A DNA stretch of 64,000 nucleotides. Source: an uncultured Lachnospiraceae bacterium (GTDB lineage Bacteria > Bacillota > Clostridia > Lachnospirales > Lachnospiraceae). Shown here piece after piece: positions 61,648 to 64,000 of the stretch. Location of the stretch: contig CANRPU010000001.1 of the NCBI GenBank assembly GCA_947632555.1, positions 162,280-226,279 of the forward strand. Direction: 5' to 3'. The notes beneath the pieces were generated by a model. It saw only the letters and a program-made list of their open reading frames with translations, did not search any database and was not told where the DNA came from. The first letter of the stretch is position 1; the number at the start of each line of letters is the position of its first letter. The translations under genes and the position numbers were made by a program.

Positions 61648-63263
61648 ATATTCTTGTAATCAACGGAAGTCCAAAAGGGGAACGCAGCAACACACTTAGG
61701 CTCACGAACGCCTTTTTAGATGGGGTCTGCAATTCACAGGAAGACTGTTCGCCCGAAATCGAAAGACTTCATATTGCGCAAATGGATATTCACCCCTGCC
61801 TTGGGTGTTTTTCCTGTTGGAAAACTACCCCCGGGCAATGCTGCATTCACGACGATATGCGTGCAGTCCTTGAAAAGTTGTTGTGGGCTGACCTGACAAT
61901 TTGGAGTTTCCCTTTATACTATTTCAGTTTACCGGGAAAGCTAAAAACAGTAATCGACCGACAGCTTCCTTTATCGCTGCCTTTTATGAAGTCCCATGTA
62001 GAAGGCGGCGGACACCCTGCCAGATATGATATGAGCGGAAAGAAAACCGTTTTAATCTCTACCTGCGGATTTTATACAGCACATTCAAATTACGATAGTG
62101 TAACAGCGCAATTTGACAGGATTTGCGGAAAAGGAAACTATACCACTTTGTTTTGCGGAGAAGGCGAACTTTTCAGAGTGCCGGAATTATCAAGCCGTAC
62201 AGACGAATATCTTGCCGTTGTTCATCAGGCAGGGCAGGAGTATGCTTCCGGCGGCATAAAAGCAGAAACAAACGCAAAACTGCAAGAATTGCTGTTCCCG
62301 AGAGATGTTTTTGAGCGTATGGCAGACGCAAGCTGGAGTATCACGCAAGCAGGCAAGAAGGAAGATGTTTCACTGACCTTTACCAAACAAATGGCCGCAC
62401 TTTATAATCCGGCAGCGTATCGTGGGACAGATATCATTTTGGATATGGATTATACGGATATCGGAAAGCGTTATCGTATTATCTTGGGAAAAGCAGAGAG
62501 CTGTGTAGTAGAACAGTTTTGTGAAAAACCAACAACCGTCATTCATACGCCTTTTTCTGTATGGCAGTCGATTGCTTCCGGGGAAATAGAAGGTTCTGCC
62601 GCTTTGATGAAACATCTATATTCTGTCGAAGGCGATTTTGACTTAATGCTGAAATGGGACGATTATTTTGGACAGCACAAAAGCGCAGATATAACAAAAG
62701 ATAAGCCAACACCAAATGGAAAAACAGATATGCGCTATGTTTTAATTCCCTGGATTGTATTTTGGATAGCTGCCAATATCCACGCATTTTGGGGAAGTGT
62801 GATCAGCATTTTTGTTTGCTGTTTATTGCCTTTGCTGTTCTATAAAAACAGGAAAACAGTTTATGATGTGATTTCCGGAGCATTGGTAAGCATATTTTCC
62901 ATATTGCTGTTGATCCGCTTTCCGGCAGTTATTGTAACGCCCTTATCTTACTTCGCGTTTGGTATCATGTGGAGCATATCTGCCTGTCTGAAAACCCCTC
63001 TTTCCGCAGAATATTCCATGAACGATTATGGCGGGGAAAACGCAATGAAAAACCCCATGTTCGTCAAGACAAATCGCATCTTAACTGCTGCATGGGGTAT
63101 TCTTTACTTAATTACGCCTATTTGGACGTATTTCATTATGCGTACGGGCGCAGGAAGCTATATCGGTATTATCAACTCTATACTTCCGGCAATTATGGGG
63201 ATATTTACTGTATGGTTTCAAAAATGGTATCCAGGGAAAATAGCGCGGGGAAGCCATAAATAG
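61644..63263 (+). CDS. Three-part flavodoxin-like / SCP2-like / membrane protein
   Basis: A 539-residue protein. Residues about 1-200 are an NADPH-dependent FMN reductase/flavodoxin fold (NILVINGSPKGERSNTLRL, phosphate loop) with a cysteine set C52-x2-C55-x2-C58-x7-C66 similar to iron-sulfur flavoproteins. Residues about 225-345 resemble an SCP2 sterol/lipid-binding domain. Residues about 365-530 contain about five transmembrane helices. The combination suggests a membrane redox enzyme acting on a lipophilic substrate, controlled by the upstream PadR. Substrate and reaction are not known. Codon use is AT-rich, suggesting transfer. Confidence 0.78.
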   Translation: MNILVINGSPKGERSNTLRLTNAFLDGVCNSQEDCSPEIERLHIAQMDIHPCLGCFSCWKTTPGQCCIHDDMRAVLEKLLWADLTIWSFPLYYFSLPGKLKTVIDRQLPLSLPFMKSHVEGGGHPARYDMSGKKTVLISTCGFYTAHSNYDSVTAQFDRICGKGNYTTLFCGEGELFRVPELSSRTDEYLAVVHQAGQEYASGGIKAETNAKLQELLFPRDVFERMADASWSITQAGKKEDVSLTFTKQMAALYNPAAYRGTDIILDMDYTDIGKRYRIILGKAESCVVEQFCEKPTTVIHTPFSVWQSIASGEIEGSAALMKHLYSVEGDFDLMLKWDDYFGQHKSADITKDKPTPNGKTDMRYVLIPWIVFWIAANIHAFWGSVISIFVCCLLPLLFYKNRKTVYDVISGALVSIFSILLLIRFPAVIVTPLSYFAFGIMWSISACLKTPLSAEYSMNDYGGENAMKNPMFVKTNRILTAAWGILYLITPIWTYFIMRTGAGSYIGIINSILPAIMGIFTVWFQKWYPGKIARGSHK

Positions 63264-63345
63264 GCGACGAATGTGCAGGGAACGATTTTATACTCATACC
63301 TTCAAAAATATAGAAGGAATTGTAATCGAAAAGTGGTGCGCAATA

Positions 63346-63527
63346 GATATAAGACCCCGGGCATCATCAAGTATCCGTTCTGGCAGATGACGCTGGAAAA
63401 CAAACGCGCGGCCTATGTCTGCGTCAATTATGGGGAGGCCGCCTGTCCGGAAGAGATCGCGGAACGGAGCGTTCTGATCGACGGGGATATCGGAGAGGTT
63501 GTAAAAGAATTCTGTAAAAGAAAGTGA
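63346..63527 (+). pseudogene. 5'-truncated second sirtuin (SirTM) 3' end
   Basis: From about 63352 the frame reads KTPGIIKYPFWQMTLENKRAAYVCVNYGEAACPEEIAERS...DIGEVVKEFCKRK, homologous to the last 60 residues of the intact SirTM at 60632-60823. Protein and DNA identity are only partial by eye, so it is not a recent duplicate. Nothing upstream of the TPG motif matches; 63264-63345 is unrelated AT-rich sequence. The homology begins at the 11-bp word ACCCCGGGCAT (63354-63364), also present in the intact gene at 60632-60642. It is more GC-rich than the preceding cassette. Non-functional as a sirtuin. Confidence 0.8.
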
Positions 63528-63590
63528 TGCCGCACTCCCAAGGGCGCAAAATTTCAATTCCCTTAATGGTATGTGATCATCCCTGTTTTC

Positions 63591-63644
63591 AAAAAAAGAG
63601 CTGATAAAGTACAGAAATGTTTGTACTTTACCAGCTTAGTTTTT
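63591..63644. terminator. Bidirectional terminator before the Rpn-family gene
   Basis: AGCTGATAAAGTACA (63599-63613) pairs with TGTACTTTACCAGCT (63622-63636), 14-15 bp, with TTTTTTT on the minus-strand side and AGTTTTTATTT on the plus side. Confidence 0.88.
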
Positions 63645-63679
63645 ATTTGGGCATAATTACGTTGTACAATATAATGATC

Positions 63680-64000
63680 TTATTCATTGACATCAATATT
63701 GTGCTCTCTGAGGATCTGCAGTAAGCGGTCCCGCTCAGCAATGGCCTGCTTTTCTCTTGCAATGGCCTGTTTTTCTCTTGCCGCAGCCTGCCTTTCCCTG
63801 GCAATAGCCTGATCCCGCTCCAAAGTAGTCTGGCGCAGCAGTTTCTCACGCCCGACAGTGCGGCGGTAATAGTCTTCCCGCGCCTCACACTGCTGTCTGA
63901 CCTTTTCTTCCTGCGTGAGGTGATAAACAGTAAGAACGGCTTCCTGAAGGTTCGGATCGGTATTGGCGAGCATAGTTAATTCCTCCCATGTAGCGGCTGT
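63680..64000 (-). CDS. Rpn/PD-(D/E)XK transposase-family protein, C-terminal part
   Basis: The minus-strand frame runs in from beyond the right edge (TAATWEELTMLANTDPNLQEAVLTVYHLTQEEKVRQQCEAREDYYRR) and ends at 63680. This matches the C-terminal region of Rpn-type recombination-promoting nucleases/putative transposases; the nuclease core would be outside the window. The end is a basic/acidic heptad helix with four 7-residue units (AREKQAI-type) encoded by a 21-bp tandem repeat at about 63739-63822. An ATG at 63973 is not needed as the start because the frame is open upstream. A terminator follows. Confidence 0.75.
   Translation of the reverse strand, partial: TAATWEELTMLANTDPNLQEAVLTVYHLTQEEKVRQQCEAREDYYRRTVGREKLLRQTTLERDQAIARERQAAAREKQAIAREKQAIAERDRLLQILREHNIDVNE
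63739..63822. repeat. 21-bp tandem repeat encoding a heptad coil
   Basis: Four consecutive 21-bp units of the pattern GCAATGGCCTG-tttttctctt (unit 1 and 2 nearly identical, 3 and 4 diverged) within the Rpn-family gene. It keeps frame and gives a 7-residue protein repeat. Repeat number may vary between strains. Confidence 0.75.

Noticed and set aside
60824..63345. Insertion sequence or integron carrying the PadR cassette
   Set aside because: No transposase, integrase, terminal inverted repeats or clear target-site duplication could be seen; homology at ACCCCGGGCAT is a better explanation.
63273..63345. A complete small protein starting at 63273 and including the sirtuin-like segment
   Set aside because: The first 25 residues have no homology, the start would be GTG without a ribosome binding site, and the homologous part begins abruptly inside the sirtuin fold, so it is a fragment.
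63739..63822. CRISPR-like short repeats
   Set aside because: The units are contiguous with no spacers, keep the reading frame and encode a protein heptad repeat.

Overview
This window looks like the chromosome of a motile, Gram-positive anaerobe of the class Clostridia, most likely a Lachnospiraceae-type organism. The evidence is gene content: an mbl-flhO-flhP block, a CIRCE-controlled hrcA-grpE-dnaK-dnaJ operon, IreB, CvfB, YjfB, a type III glutamine synthetase (GlnN), a DUF6465-like Lys/Ala-rich protein, strong AGGAGG-type ribosome binding sites, and a tRNA without an encoded CCA end. No database search was possible, so the assignment rests on recognising protein families.

Layout. About 1-51.5 kb is almost entirely minus-strand core genome. 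In descending order of transcription it contains: membrane proteins, yvyF, comF and recD2 (1-3.9 kb); mbl and the flagellar rod genes flhO, flhP, flgJ (4.0-7.1 kb); uvrB-uvrA (7.2-12.2 kb) with an SOS-like box; a division and cell-wall hydrolase cluster ftsE-ftsX-envC/pcsB-ctpA (12.3-16.5 kb); a CdaR-type regulator and a large membrane protein; yjfB; cvfB, an acyl-ACP thioesterase and a CPBP protease; tRNA-Gln(CUG) and glnN (22.5-25.1 kb); a long housekeeping operon from ireB through ruvX, RNase J, ylbF, an MltG-like protein and a methyltransferase-esterase fusion to a U32 peptidase (25.1-31.3 kb); mtaB; a plus-strand HPr-like gene; prmA-rsmE-nifS-thiI; the heat-shock operon; then uppP, patatin, aminotransferase, glpK and a polysaccharide deacetylase.

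From 51.5 kb onward strands mix: hflK-hflC, a Ca2+/Na+ antiporter, glnK and an AmtB-PII fusion, a thioesterase, a GNAT acetyltransferase, and a plus-strand ppi-macrodomain-SirTM sirtuin operon. A visibly AT-richer PadR/flavoprotein cassette (about 60.9-63.3 kb) follows, with a PadR-type palindromic operator. A 5'-truncated second copy of the sirtuin 3' end lies just past it. The window ends in the C-terminal part of an Rpn/PD-(D/E)XK transposase-family gene.

Most notable signal. The three nitrogen-assimilation genes or transcripts here (glnN, glnK, amtB) each carry an intrinsic terminator in the leader. Each terminator is preceded by a small hairpin that would destroy it, and the apical loops of the three small hairpins share the pattern R-A-W-G-G-Y. 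This looks like a common attenuation/antitermination system. In addition, tRNA-Gln and glnN share an identical 15-bp box over their -35 elements. The second notable signal is the SirTM locus, whose organisation suggests that foreign DNA recombined into the resident sirtuin gene.
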